Notes under the pieces: generated by a model | Databases searched by the model: none | Told to the model about the DNA's origin: nothing | What the model saw: the letters and a program-made list of their open reading frames with translations, nothing else | Made by a program: the position numbers and the translations under genes | In this document: positions 15,896-24,038 of the stretch, piece after piece | Layout: each line of letters begins with the position of its first letter | Numbering within the stretch: the stretch's first letter is position 1 | Assembly (NCBI GenBank): GCA_964518305.1 | Contig: CAZFDK010000029.1 | Span: 1 to 29,899, forward strand | DNA from: Caribbeanibacter sp964518305 | GTDB lineage: Bacteria > Gemmatimonadota > Gemmatimonadetes > Palauibacterales > Palauibacteraceae | Direction: 5' to 3' | DNA: 29,899 nt

Positions 15896-16199
15896 TACAG
15901 AATCCTGTCAGTGTGCGGGTCTTATCCCGGGAATCGGTGATCGCATCTGGCGAATCCGAGATCCATCCTCCTCAGGCCCATCGGCCAAACGCAGCAACCA
16001 GATCGCGGAGTCGGAACGCGACGGGCCACCACCCGGAAAGTTAGCTCTGATTACCGCCTCCTCCAAGGGGAGGCTGCGCTCTCAAAAGGGAGAGGCAACG
16101 CCTCAGGCGCTGAGGCCCGCGGCCTCCGGTTGTTGGAGAGCCTCCCCTTGCGGCCCACTCCGGTCGTCGGCCCGAAGAACCCGCGGTGCCGGGGAGGTC
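15896..16199. other. Intergenic region with structured element
   Basis: 304 bases upstream of tal-pgi and downstream of the imine-reductase-like gene. No gene is seen. The notable content is the inverted-repeat cloverleaf at 16054-16153; the rest (15896-16053) presumably holds the tal-pgi promoter, but I could not see a reliable -35/-10 pair. Confidence 0.5.
16054..16153. ncRNA. Cloverleaf-like inverted-repeat element (candidate structured RNA or small mobile repeat)
   Basis: A perfect 11-bp closing stem pairs 16065-16075 with 16139-16149 and is prolonged by CCGC (16054-16057) with GCGG (16150-16153) across a one-sided 7-base bulge. Inside are three stem-loops in order: CTCTC/GAGAG (16079-16083 with 16090-16094, two further pairs across a bulge), GCCTCA/TGAGGC (16100-16105 with 16111-16116, five-base loop) and CTCC/GGAG (16124-16127 with 16135-16138). 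All pairings were read from the sequence; the fold as a whole is inference. There is no U-run on either side. It could be the leader of tal-pgi, a 3' element of the gene ending at 16200, or a non-autonomous repeat. Confidence 0.45.
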
Positions 16200-16856
16200 T
16201 TACCCCGGATGCTCGGCCCGAAGCTCGGCCACGCAGCTGACGTCGTGCTCTCCCCGTCCCTCCTCCACACCGGCTTCGAAGACCCGCTTGAAGGCGCGGA
16301 GAGCCCCGGCGTCCAGACCGACCGATTCGAAGTACTCGATGGGGCGCTGCGCGTCTTCCGCCGCCTGTCGGACGCTGACCTCGACCTTGTCCGGGTCGGT
16401 AGGAAGGTCCGGATCGGTCCCTTTGTGGAGCGCGTCCTCGGCGATCGCCGGCATCAGGTTCCGGACGACCTCCGCGAGCGTCTCGAAGGGGACGCCCTCG
16501 ATCTCGCAGATCTTCGCCCCCTGCCAGATTGCGTTCGCCATGAGCATCGCCGGAGGCACGGCAGCGAGGTCCAGCGCCGAGGTGGCGCCCGGGTCCTCGG
16601 AGAGGTAGGACGCGGTACCGCCGAGCCGCTCCAGCGACTCCCGCGTCGCCTCGTAGTCGGTGACGCTGATCAGGGTGACCGCGGAAGCCGTCAATGCCTC
16701 GGCAACGGAGTGCGCTACGTCCACACTGGGGCCAGCCAGTGCCTCGGCCTTCTCACGGGTCCGATTCCACGGGGTCACCTCGCAGCCGGCATCCTGCAGC
16801 GCGCGGACCATAGCACCTCCCATTCGGCCGCAGCCGATCACCGAGACGTCGCTCAT
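16200..16856 (-). CDS. Imine-reductase-like NADP-dependent oxidoreductase, internally shortened
   Basis: 218 residues against about 290 for the family. The N-terminus is a Rossmann fold (VIGCGRMGGAMVRAL, then PWNRTREKAEAL and the strand VTLISVTDYEATRESLE, to about residue 76). The next residues, LGGTASYLSEDPGATSALDLA, belong to the segment that in imine reductases comes about 70 residues later. The C-terminal helical dimer domain is then complete to the final GRGEHDVSCVAELR. The missing part holds the last Rossmann strands and the substrate-side loop (the usual LSTGTP and YLDGA region). The reading frame is kept. Activity is doubtful. The ATG at 16854-16856 has GGGAGGT six bases upstream, and it follows the lipoprotein gene by 66 bases, so the two may be co-transcribed. 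Confidence 0.75.
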   Translation of the reverse strand: MSDVSVIGCGRMGGAMVRALQDAGCEVTPWNRTREKAEALAGPSVDVAHSVAEALTASAVTLISVTDYEATRESLERLGGTASYLSEDPGATSALDLAAVPPAMLMANAIWQGAKICEIEGVPFETLAEVVRNLMPAIAEDALHKGTDPDLPTDPDKVEVSVRQAAEDAQRPIEYFESVGLDAGALRAFKRVFEAGVEEGRGEHDVSCVAELRAEHPG

Positions 16857-16922
16857 GGGCTACCTCCCGCTGCAGTCGCGTTTCGGCAGGCCATTGGCGT
16901 CCCAGAACTCACGATGAAGGGC

Positions 16923-17450
16923 TCACGAGCCTCCCTCCTCCTCGGGCGGCGGGAACGACTCGTGGGCCTGGACGACCTTCCAGTCCCCGTCCCGGCGCTC
17001 GAAGACGAGGCTGAAGGCAGCGGTCAGGCTCTGTGACGTCCCCGCCGTGTCTACCGCCTGGCCCTTGTACCGAAAGGAGACGACGCCGGCGTCCGGGCCG
17101 AGGACCTCGACCTGCGGCTCCATTGTTTCGGTCGAGAACTTCTCGTAGGCGGCCATCTCCTTGCGAACGACCGCCTCGAACTTCTTCCGGGGCAGGTGCG
17201 ATCCGTTGTAGTAGAAGTGGGCGTCGTCGCTGTAGTGGCCGAGGTACGGTCCCGGCTCGAGCTGCTCCCAGGCGGCGTCCACCTGTTCGGCACGCGACCG
17301 CAGCGTGTCAGCCAGCGCCTGCTCCCGCTCCGCGGTCATCTGACCGGAGTCGGCCGGCGCGCAGCCGAGTGCTGCGGTGCAAAGAAGAAATCCCAGGGTC
17401 AGGGTCGTCAGTTCTGTCCCACGTCCCGTCGCCTGTCTCCGTGTTTCCAT
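16923..17450 (-). CDS. NTF2-like (DUF4440/SnoaL-type) lipoprotein
   Basis: 175 residues. The signal peptide (about 13-29) ends in TAALGC, making Cys30 a probable lipid site. The mature part starts with a helical stretch (about 38-65) and then the cone-shaped alpha+beta fold pattern of the NTF2-like superfamily: GHYSDDAHFYYNG, KKFEAVVRKEMAAY, VVSFRYKGQAV and FSLVFERRDGDWKVVQAHES, the last being the typical closing strands. Such proteins bind small ligands or act as accessory domains; no specific role can be assigned. The ATG at 17448-17450 has GGGAGG seven to eight bases upstream. A 14-base perfect palindrome lies 50 bases upstream. Confidence 0.75.
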   Translation of the reverse strand: METRRQATGRGTELTTLTLGFLLCTAALGCAPADSGQMTAEREQALADTLRSRAEQVDAAWEQLEPGPYLGHYSDDAHFYYNGSHLPRKKFEAVVRKEMAAYEKFSTETMEPQVEVLGPDAGVVSFRYKGQAVDTAGTSQSLTAAFSLVFERRDGDWKVVQAHESFPPPEEEGGS

Positions 17451-17806
17451 CAGCGGCCTCCCTTGCTCTTCTGGAGATCAACGTGAGTCGCTGGTCCTCA
17501 CGGACCGGTCCGTCGACCGCAGTCGTCGGCTTCTCTCGTGGCGTCGTGACCGTCTGTAAGCCGATGTTCGAGACTGAGCCGGCTACGAAGGCTCTATGCG
17601 CCCGGGCACCGGAGCGTCGTCCTGTCTGTCTCGACGGGCACTGCGGCCCGCTACGGCCCGCACTTCCAGGTCCTCGATCCCGTAGCCGGCAGAACATCGT
17701 CCGGTACCGACTGGCCCTCCGACTTACTGGAGCGACCAATCTACGTGGGGGACGTTATCGTTCACTGCCAGCTGTACTACCGCCCGGTCAATGCCGCACT
17801 TTCTTT
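17451..17806. other. Gene-free stretch
   Basis: 356 bases between the NTF2-like gene and the broken serine hydrolase gene. Apart from the palindrome at 17500-17513 I see no gene, terminator or repeat. Base composition is a little less GC-rich than the coding sequence. Confidence 0.4.
17500..17513. promoter_or_regulatory. 14-base perfect palindrome, possible operator
   Basis: ACGGACCGGTCCGT reads the same on both strands. It lies 50 bases upstream of the NTF2-like lipoprotein start, where a repressor or activator site would be expected. No regulator gene is in the window. Confidence 0.35.
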
Positions 17807-19074
17807 CTAGGGCCTCGCAGTCGTGTCCGGGGCGATCTTCGGCCACGGGTTGCTGTGCTGCACGAGCGCCTCGACCTCACCGGCCTCATCGGTCCGGAAG
17901 CGGATCGTCTCAGCCAGCTCGTCGTTTTTCCGCACGCGGCGAAACGTATTCCCCTCGATGTGTCTGAGCTCCTGCAGGGCATCCAGCGGGTCATCGGTCG
18001 GCAGATCGAGCATTGCCAGGCCGCCCTTCCACCGAATCACCGCGATTTCGCTCCCCCATGGCTGCGTGCTGTACCGTCCGATGTATTTCGTCAGTCCCTC
18101 GGGAGTTGTGCCGTGCTCGGTGGCCGTGTCCTTGGCTGCCGAGACGGCCGGTGCAAGGATCTGGATTGCTGTCTGGGCGAGCTTGCGAGCATCGACCCCG
18201 TTCGCGTTCGCCGCAAAGGCCGCGGCCAGTTGATCGCCGGGCTGGAGAGCCAACTGAGAACGAAAGCCCGGGCAACTGCCGCCGTGGCCCACGAAAGTCT
18301 CATCACCGTCTCTCCACACCACGAAGCCGAGTCCCCAGTGGACGTCCCAATCGGGATCGACCCAATGCACGTTGTGCATCTTCTGAAGCGTGGAGGGCTG
18401 GAGGACTTCCGCGCTGTCCGCCTCGAGGAGGCGAAACTGCCAGGACGCGAAGTCGCTGAGATCCAGAACGGTCGAGGAGTATCCGGCCGCAGGAGCGACC
18501 CCGTCCGCCTCGAACGCAGGCACTGCGCTACGGCCTTCTTCCCGCGTGATGGCGCTGTACCCCGCAGCCATCCGATCCGAGTCCCAGGGAATGGAGGGGG
18601 CGGTCGATTGCAGGTTCAGGGGCCTGAGGAGTGCGTGAGCATACTCTCCGCGGTGATCGGGAGTCCCCGGTGGCGCTCCTCGAGCGTGAACCACGACAGA
18701 TGCTCCTCTACTCGATCGTTGAGCTCCAGCTGCCCGGCCTCCCGGAGATTCATGGCCGAGACGCTCGTAAACAGCTTGGAGATGGAGCAGATGCTGTAGA
18801 TGGTTTCCGGCGTCGCTGGAGCTCCGTCGTCAGGCCGTGCCATCCCCCAGCCGTTTGCCCACAGCCGTTCCTGATCGTGGACGACGGCCAGGGAAGCTCC
18901 CGGAACCTCGTTGTAGGCCAACTTGGCCTCTACCCAAACATCGATCAGCCCGACGGCCTGCCTGACGCGAGGGTAGTCCGCGACTGAAGCAGGTTGTTGG
19001 GCGGGAGCCGCGTCCGAGCAGGCAAGCAGCAGGAAGAGCAGGGCGATCAGGATTCGGGCGCCGGGTCGGTTCAT
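17807..19074 (-). pseudogene. Serine beta-lactamase-like hydrolase (S12 family) with internal deletion and frameshift
   Basis: Two frames together resemble one class-C-beta-lactamase-like esterase/peptidase lipoprotein. The first part (19074 down to 18616) has a signal ending in FLLLAC, the catalytic SxxK in SICSISKLFTS, and ends at ITAESMLTHSSGP then stop. The second part, in another frame from about 18640 down to 17807, resumes at HALLRPLNLQST (the usual L-PLGM site), has the VGHGGSCPGF motif (the KTG/HGG box) and a C-terminal lipocalin-like domain. The segment between HSSG and L-PL, normally some 70-100 residues including the catalytic YxN, is absent. So there is both a deletion and a frame change near 18616-18640. 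It is most likely dead, unless assembly error produced the join. Confidence 0.82.
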
Positions 19075-19281
19075 CGGCCGCGCTTCTCCGGAAGAGTGTG
19101 TCTTATCTCGCTCAAACAGTACGAGGATTTCCCTGTGCTGACCAAGTACGGTTCGGGATGTGACAAGCTGAACGCACACCGATCGAGGAGCCCGACGACG
19201 CTGATGACGCCGCCGGGCCACCGGCTGTCTCTCGATGAGCGACGGGGAATTTCCGGGTCCCGCTTGCGTCCACTGTCGACG

Positions 19282-19287
19282 TATAAA
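19282..19287 (+). promoter_or_regulatory. Possible -10 box for the 84-aa gene
   Basis: TATAAA inside an unusually A-rich stretch (TATAAAAACGTAAAAG) 57 bases before the start codon at 19344. The nearest TTGCGT (19264-19269) is only 12 bases away, too close for a standard -35, so the assignment is weak. Confidence 0.3.
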
Positions 19288-19343
19288 AACGTAAAAGACG
19301 GACCGTGGTCACTCTTTCGTCTCCCGACACGAGGTGCCCACCG

Positions 19344-19598
19344 ATGTTTCCACCCGAACCCGACCCCTCCGACGTGAACGATCCCGAGGCCGCCCTGCGG
19401 CGCATCGAGGAGCGCGTCCAGCGTGTCCGCGACCTGGACTCTTTTCACTTCAGTCGGCGCGAGGACGGCCGGTTCCAGTGCGAGCTGGAGACGCCGATCG
19501 CGGACCTGACCCGAGACGAGATCGAGGAGGCCCTGAACGCCCTGGACACGCTGTCGGCGGCGCTGCGGGGCCGCCTGGAGGAGCTTCGCGGCGAGTGA
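19344..19598 (+). CDS. Small acidic helical protein, unknown
   Basis: 84 residues. The ATG at 19344 is chosen because GAGGTG lies seven bases upstream; the open frame starts earlier at 19305 without a site. Two amphipathic helices (about 13-30, PEAALRRIEERVQRVRDL, and 55-82, RDEIEEALNALDTLSAALRG) flank a short beta-like middle (FHFSRREDGRFQCELE). The heptad pattern of the second helix suggests coiled-coil pairing. No family recognised. It is flanked by convergent and divergent genes, so it is probably its own transcript. Confidence 0.65.
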   Translation: MFPPEPDPSDVNDPEAALRRIEERVQRVRDLDSFHFSRREDGRFQCELETPIADLTRDEIEEALNALDTLSAALRGRLEELRGE

Positions 19599-19603
19599 TT
19601 CCC

Positions 19604-19637
19604 GGGCGGGCATCGTCGTTGGGTCGTGAGCCCGTCC
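19604..19637 (+). terminator. Possible terminator hairpin between convergent genes
   Basis: GGGCGGGC (19604-19611) can pair with GCCCGTCC (19630-19637) with one G-U pair and an 18-base loop, five bases after the stop of the 84-aa gene. The tail (GTTCCGGTCGGTTTC) is only modestly T-rich. Confidence 0.3.
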
Positions 19638-19659
19638 GTTCCGGTCGGTTTCTCCCGAC

Positions 19660-21228
19660 TTAGCGACGCCCGCGGCTGTCACCCGGTGGGTCGCCGGACC
19701 GGTGGAGCGCCGTCCCGCCCTCCCTCCGGGGGTCGGCGGCGGCCTCGAGCCCGGCCCCGCCACCGCAGCGGGCGGCGGTGGCGGCTCCGAAGTACATAGA
19801 GCGGCTGTCGAAGGGCCGGAGGGGGAGCTCGACCTCGCCGACGGGGAGGCCCGGCTCGTGTGCGGCCCGGAGCGTCTCTGCCTCCCCCACCTCGACGTGC
19901 AGGCGGGGATGGGCGACGGCCGCATCGAGGGAGAGGCGGTCCTCCACCAGGGCGAGCAGCGTCACCAGAAGCGCGCTCGTGATGCGGGCGGCCCCGGGGG
20001 AGCCGATCGCCAGCACCCCGGAACGGCTCCCGCGCACCACGGTGGGGGCCATGTTCGACGGCAGGCGGGTCCCGGGCTCCAGGGCATGGAAGCCCTGCGG
20101 GTTCAGCTCGCGCTCGCCGAGGCAGTTGTTCAACCAGATGCCGGTGCCGTCCGGCACGACTCCGGCGCCGTAGCCGCTCGAGGCGCTCACCGAGCAGGCG
20201 AGGCCGTCCGCGTCCACGGCCGAGACGTGGGTCGTCGAGGGGGATCCCCACCCTGACCGGAGTCGAGAGGCGCCGGCGGACCGAAGGAGCTCGCGCGAGG
20301 CGGCGGAGAGGCCGTCCCCCTCGTGCCCGTGCTGACGCACGAAGCGGACGACCGCCGCCTGGAGGCGCTCCAGGCGCGCGACCCCTCGCGCCGATCGCAC
20401 CCCGGGGCCGTCCTCCCCGGCGAGCATGAGCATCGCGCCCAGACCGGCCCCGCCGACGGCTGGAGGGGGATTGGTGGCGACCCGTCCCTGCTTCCACTCG
20501 ACGGTGAGGGAGCTCCGCACGACCGGCTCGTAGGCCGCCAGGTCCTCTCCCGTGAGGAGGCCTCCCCGCTCCCGGACGGACTCCGCGATCCGGCGCCCGA
20601 GGTCGCCCTCGTAGAGCGCCCGGGGCCCCTCCTCTGCCACCACCTCCAGCGTCCCGGCGAGTCGGGGGAGGCGTACCGGCTCCCCGCGGGCCTTCAGCGA
20701 ACCGTCGGGCCCGTGTATCGGCTCCCGGCACCCGGGATCGCGGCCGAAGACGGCCTCGTGGCTGTGCTCGAGCCAGTGCCGGGAGGCGGCGGACAGCGGG
20801 AACCCCTCCCGGGCCCATTCGATGGCCGGTCGGAAGAGGGCCTCCCACTCCAGGCGTCCGTACCGTCGCCAGGCCCGCCCGAGTGCGGTCACGGCGCCGG
20901 GCACCGCCACCGAGCCGGGCCCCACCACGGTCTCCAGGTCACCGCCGTAGGCGAGACGAACGTGTCGTCCGCCCTGTCCGAAGCGCTCGGGCGGAACCTC
21001 TCGTCCGGGCATGGCGACCTGCCCGTCCACCGTGACCGGGGGCGCGTCCGGGGGCCAGATCGTCAGGAACGCTCCGCCCCCTACCGAGCAGATGCCGGGC
21101 TCCGTGACCATCGAGACGAGGATCGAAGCCACGGCGGCGTCCACCGCATTTCCGCCGCGGGCGGCGGCCGAAGCACCCGCGTCGGCGCCGAGCTGGGCGC
21201 TCGTGGCGATGGCGGTGGACGGCGACAT
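19660..21228 (-). CDS. Gamma-glutamyltransferase family protein, no signal peptide
   Basis: 522 residues, an N-terminal nucleophile hydrolase that transfers or hydrolyses gamma-glutamyl groups such as that of glutathione. Seen: the opening AATSAQ-like IATSAQLGADAG and GGNAVDAAVA, GGGAFLTIW, PGAVTALGRAW, the autocleavage/nucleophile Thr332 in PSTTHVSAVDADG, NNCLGE, LPSNMAPTVV, and the glycine loop GSPGAARI where GSPGGSRI is common. Cleavage would give subunits of about 331 and 191 residues. The start at 21226-21228 fits the family but has no clear ribosome binding site and no signal peptide, unlike periplasmic relatives; a slightly upstream start is possible. It follows rpiB by 71 bases and probably shares its transcript. 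Confidence 0.88.
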   Translation of the reverse strand: MSPSTAIATSAQLGADAGASAAARGGNAVDAAVASILVSMVTEPGICSVGGGAFLTIWPPDAPPVTVDGQVAMPGREVPPERFGQGGRHVRLAYGGDLETVVGPGSVAVPGAVTALGRAWRRYGRLEWEALFRPAIEWAREGFPLSAASRHWLEHSHEAVFGRDPGCREPIHGPDGSLKARGEPVRLPRLAGTLEVVAEEGPRALYEGDLGRRIAESVRERGGLLTGEDLAAYEPVVRSSLTVEWKQGRVATNPPPAVGGAGLGAMLMLAGEDGPGVRSARGVARLERLQAAVVRFVRQHGHEGDGLSAASRELLRSAGASRLRSGWGSPSTTHVSAVDADGLACSVSASSGYGAGVVPDGTGIWLNNCLGERELNPQGFHALEPGTRLPSNMAPTVVRGSRSGVLAIGSPGAARITSALLVTLLALVEDRLSLDAAVAHPRLHVEVGEAETLRAAHEPGLPVGEVELPLRPFDSRSMYFGAATAARCGGGAGLEAAADPRREGGTALHRSGDPPGDSRGRR

Positions 21229-21299
21229 AGAGACGTTGGTAGACCGTGTAATCGACCGGACGCCCGATACGCGGCGGGCCGGCGGGCGGCGAGTTCCGG

Positions 21300-21878
21300 C
21301 TAGGCCTTCGGGTCGCGCCCGCAGTACTCCCGCTCGATGTCCAGCACCTTCTCCAGCCGCCGCCGGTGGCGGGGCGCGTCGCTGAACTCGGCGCCCATGA
21401 ACGCGTCCACGACGTGGCGGGCGAGCTCGATGCCGATGACCCGCTCGCCCAGGCAGAGCACGTTGACGGCGTCGTGCTCCACGCCCTGGGCGGCCGAGTA
21501 GGTGTCGTGGCAGACCGCGGCCCGGACGCCGGGCACCTTGTTCGCGGCCACGGAGACCCCGACGGCGCTGCCGCAGACCAGGAGCCCCCGGTCGGCGCGC
21601 CCGTCGTGGACGGCAATGGCAACGGCGCGGGCGAAGTCGGGGTAGTCCACCGACTCCTCGGAGTCGGTGCCCATGTCCAGCACCTCGTAGTCCTGCTCGC
21701 GAAGCCGCCCGGCCAGGAGCTCCTTGTAGCGGAAGCCGGCGTGATCGGCGCCCACGGCGATCCGCGACGGGTGGCCGGCGCCACGGAGCTGCGTCGGCTG
21801 CTCCATGGTAGCCGGCCCTTCGGGTCCGCCTCCGTCGCCGGTCCCGCGCGCCCCCGTCGTCTCCCCGGAGGCGCTCAC
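21300..21878 (-). CDS. rpiB: Ribose-5-phosphate isomerase B
   Basis: 192 residues from a GTG (21876-21878) that overlaps the transketolase stop as GTGA, which points to translational coupling; an ATG at 21806 would give 168 residues and is the other candidate, since the first 24 residues are low-complexity. It interconverts ribose-5-phosphate and ribulose-5-phosphate. The core starts at RIAVGADHAGF (His46), includes YPDFA, the catalytic Cys102 in VCGSAVGVSVAANKVPGVRAA and EHDAVNVL (His135), and ends LGERVIG. The loop reads CGSAVG where CGSGVG or CGTGIG is usual. Cotranscription with transketolase fits the shared pentose phosphate pathway. Confidence 0.93.
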   Translation of the reverse strand: MSASGETTGARGTGDGGGPEGPATMEQPTQLRGAGHPSRIAVGADHAGFRYKELLAGRLREQDYEVLDMGTDSEESVDYPDFARAVAIAVHDGRADRGLLVCGSAVGVSVAANKVPGVRAAVCHDTYSAAQGVEHDAVNVLCLGERVIGIELARHVVDAFMGAEFSDAPRHRRRLEKVLDIEREYCGRDPKA

Positions 21879-23944
21879 GAGTCCAGCACCTGCCGGGCGT
21901 TATCGGCCACGTTCTCCGGCGTGAATCCGAACTGGCGCATGTTCTCCCTCCCCGGGGCGCTGGCCCCGAAGCGGTCGAGGCCGATTCGTCGTCCCTTCGG
22001 TCCCGTCCACTCCTCCCAGCCCTGGGTGCATCCCGCCTCCACGGAGACGCGGGCGGTAACACGGGGCGGAAGGACCGACGTCCGGTACTCATCGGGCTGG
22101 TCCCGGAAGAGCTCCCAGCTCGGCATGCTCACCACACGCGGGTCGATCCCCCTGCTGGCCAGCAGGTCGGCGGCCTCCACCGCGACGGACACCTCCGAGC
22201 CGGTGGCGATGAGGATCACGTCCGGCCGCTCGCCCTCCTCGGCCCGGAGAACGTAGGCGCCCCGGCGCACCCCCGAGGCGCCGGCCAGCCGGGAGCGGTC
22301 CACGATCGGCACGCCCTGGCGCGTGAGGGCCATCAGGGTCGGTCCCTCCGTCCGCCGGACCGCTACCTTCCATGCTTCGGCCACCTCGTTGGCGTCGCCG
22401 GGCCGGAGGACCGCCAGGTTCGGGATGGCGCGCAGGGAGGCCAGCTGCTCCACGGGCTGGTGGGTGGGGCCGTCCTCGCCCAGCCCGATGGAGTCGTGGG
22501 TCATCACGTAGATCACCGGCTGCTCCATGAGCGAGGCGAGCCGGATGGCGGGGCGGGCGTAGTCCGTGAAGATGAGAAACGTGGCCGCGTACGGGCGGAT
22601 CCCGCCGTGTAGCGACATGCCCGAGGAGGCGGCGCACATGACGTGCTCCCGCACGCCCCAGTGCACGTTCCGCTGGTCGTAGTCGCGCTCGGCGAAGGTC
22701 CCGCTCTCGGGCAGCTCGGTCCGGTTCGAGCCCGTGAGGTCGGCGCTCCCTCCCATGAGCCACGGCACCCGCGGGGCGATGGCCCGCAGCACCTCGCCGG
22801 AGGCGTCCCGGGTGGCCGTCGGGCCGTCCTCCGGCCTGAAGGAGGGGACGTCCTCGTCCCAGCCACCGGGCAGCTCGCCGGAGAGGGAGGCGGAGAGCTC
22901 GCGGGCGAGGCCGGGGTGCTCCTCCCGGTAGGCCGTCATCATCTCCTTCCACTCGGCCTGGAGCTGCCGGCCCCGGGCACCGGCCTCGCGCATGTGATCG
23001 CGGGCGCGGTCGGGAATAAGAAAGGTCTCGTCCTCGGGCCACCCGTAGCGGCGCTTGGTGGCCCGGACCTCCTCCTCGCCCAGCGGGGCGCCGTGCGCGG
23101 CGGCAGTGTCCTGCTTCTTGGGCGCTCCCCAGGCGATGTGTGAGCGGACGCTGATCAGCGAGGGCCGGTCCTCCTCGCGCTCGGCCTGCTCCAGCGCCCC
23201 GGAGAGGGCCTCCACGTCGTTGGCGCGCTCGCCGAGGTCCTGGACGTGCCACCCGTAGGACTCGAAGCGGTCGGGGACGTCGTCGGAATAGGTGAGGGCG
23301 GTGTTCCCGTCGATGCTGATGTGGTTGTCGTCGTAGATCCAGATCAGCTTGCCGAGCCCGAAGTGACCGGCCAGGGAGGCCGCCTCGTGCGACGCGCCCT
23401 CCATGAGGTCGCCGTCGCTGCAGATGGCGTAGGTGCGGTGGTCCACCACCGGATACCCGTCGCGGTTGTAGCGCTCGGCCAGCCGGGCCTCGGCCATGGC
23501 CATGCCCACCGAGTTCATGATCCCCTGTCCCAGGGGACCGGTGGTGGTCTCCACGCCCGGCGTCAGGTGGGCCTCCGGGTGGCCGGGGGTCAGGCTCCCC
23601 CACTGCCGGAATTCACGGATCTCCTCCAGCGACAGGTCGTAGCCCACCAGGTGGAGGACGGCGTACTGGAGCATGGAGGCGTGGCCGGCAGACAGGACGA
23701 ATCGGTCGCGGTCGAACCACTCCGGGTCGTCCGGATTGTACCGCAGGTGCCGGGTGAAGAGGGTGTAGCCCAGGGGAGCCAGCGCCATCGGCGTGCCCGG
23801 GTGTCCGGAGTCGGCGGCCTGGACGGCGTCCATGGCCAGGGTCCGGATCGTGTTGATGCACAGCTCCTCGACAGGCATGTCGTCGAGGGAGCCGCGCGCC
23901 GCGGCCGCGTCCGATGTGGCCGACCTTGAAGAGCCTCTCTCCAT
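21875..23944 (-). CDS. tkt: Transketolase
   Basis: 689 residues, the usual length. Transfers two-carbon ketol units between pentose, heptose and triose phosphates using thiamine diphosphate. Motifs in order: DAVQAADSGHPGTPM (39-53), SAGHASML (85-92), GPLGQG (136-141), the cofactor site SDGDLMEG (176-183) with its partner Asn in YDDNHISIDG, HGAPLG, then the pyrimidine-domain VHWGVREH, TFLIFTDYARPAIR, THDSIGLGEDGPTHQPVEQ and the C-terminal domain with ATGSEV. The ATG at 23942-23944 is taken because AGGA lies nine bases upstream; an ATG at residue 23 is possible. It heads a tkt-rpiB-ggt run on the minus strand. Confidence 0.96.
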   Translation of the reverse strand: MERGSSRSATSDAAAARGSLDDMPVEELCINTIRTLAMDAVQAADSGHPGTPMALAPLGYTLFTRHLRYNPDDPEWFDRDRFVLSAGHASMLQYAVLHLVGYDLSLEEIREFRQWGSLTPGHPEAHLTPGVETTTGPLGQGIMNSVGMAMAEARLAERYNRDGYPVVDHRTYAICSDGDLMEGASHEAASLAGHFGLGKLIWIYDDNHISIDGNTALTYSDDVPDRFESYGWHVQDLGERANDVEALSGALEQAEREEDRPSLISVRSHIAWGAPKKQDTAAAHGAPLGEEEVRATKRRYGWPEDETFLIPDRARDHMREAGARGRQLQAEWKEMMTAYREEHPGLARELSASLSGELPGGWDEDVPSFRPEDGPTATRDASGEVLRAIAPRVPWLMGGSADLTGSNRTELPESGTFAERDYDQRNVHWGVREHVMCAASSGMSLHGGIRPYAATFLIFTDYARPAIRLASLMEQPVIYVMTHDSIGLGEDGPTHQPVEQLASLRAIPNLAVLRPGDANEVAEAWKVAVRRTEGPTLMALTRQGVPIVDRSRLAGASGVRRGAYVLRAEEGERPDVILIATGSEVSVAVEAADLLASRGIDPRVVSMPSWELFRDQPDEYRTSVLPPRVTARVSVEAGCTQGWEEWTGPKGRRIGLDRFGASAPGRENMRQFGFTPENVADNARQVLDS

Positions 23945-24038
23945 GGGCGATCCTGTACGTGTTCCGGGTGGAGGTGTGGGCCAGAGACCGACGGACGGCG
24001 ATGGCGCGAGGCGTCCGTCCCGGCACGGCGGCGCGAGT

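Noticed and set aside
13049..15940. Long plus-strand open frame opposite tal-pgi
   Set aside because: Antisense shadow of a clear bifunctional enzyme; no ribosome site and no recognisable domain.
15896..16199. Glycine or TPP riboswitch ahead of tal-pgi
   Set aside because: The conserved core sequences of those classes are absent on both strands; only the generic hairpins are present.
17308..17739. Minus-strand open frame of 143 codons in the gap upstream of the NTF2-like gene
   Set aside because: Arg/Gly/Thr-rich with no motifs, overlaps the real gene in another frame and lacks a ribosome binding site.
21229..22092. Extension of the gamma-glutamyltransferase frame to 22092
   Set aside because: The extra residues are Arg-rich shadow sequence over rpiB and tkt; family similarity begins at the ATG at 21228.
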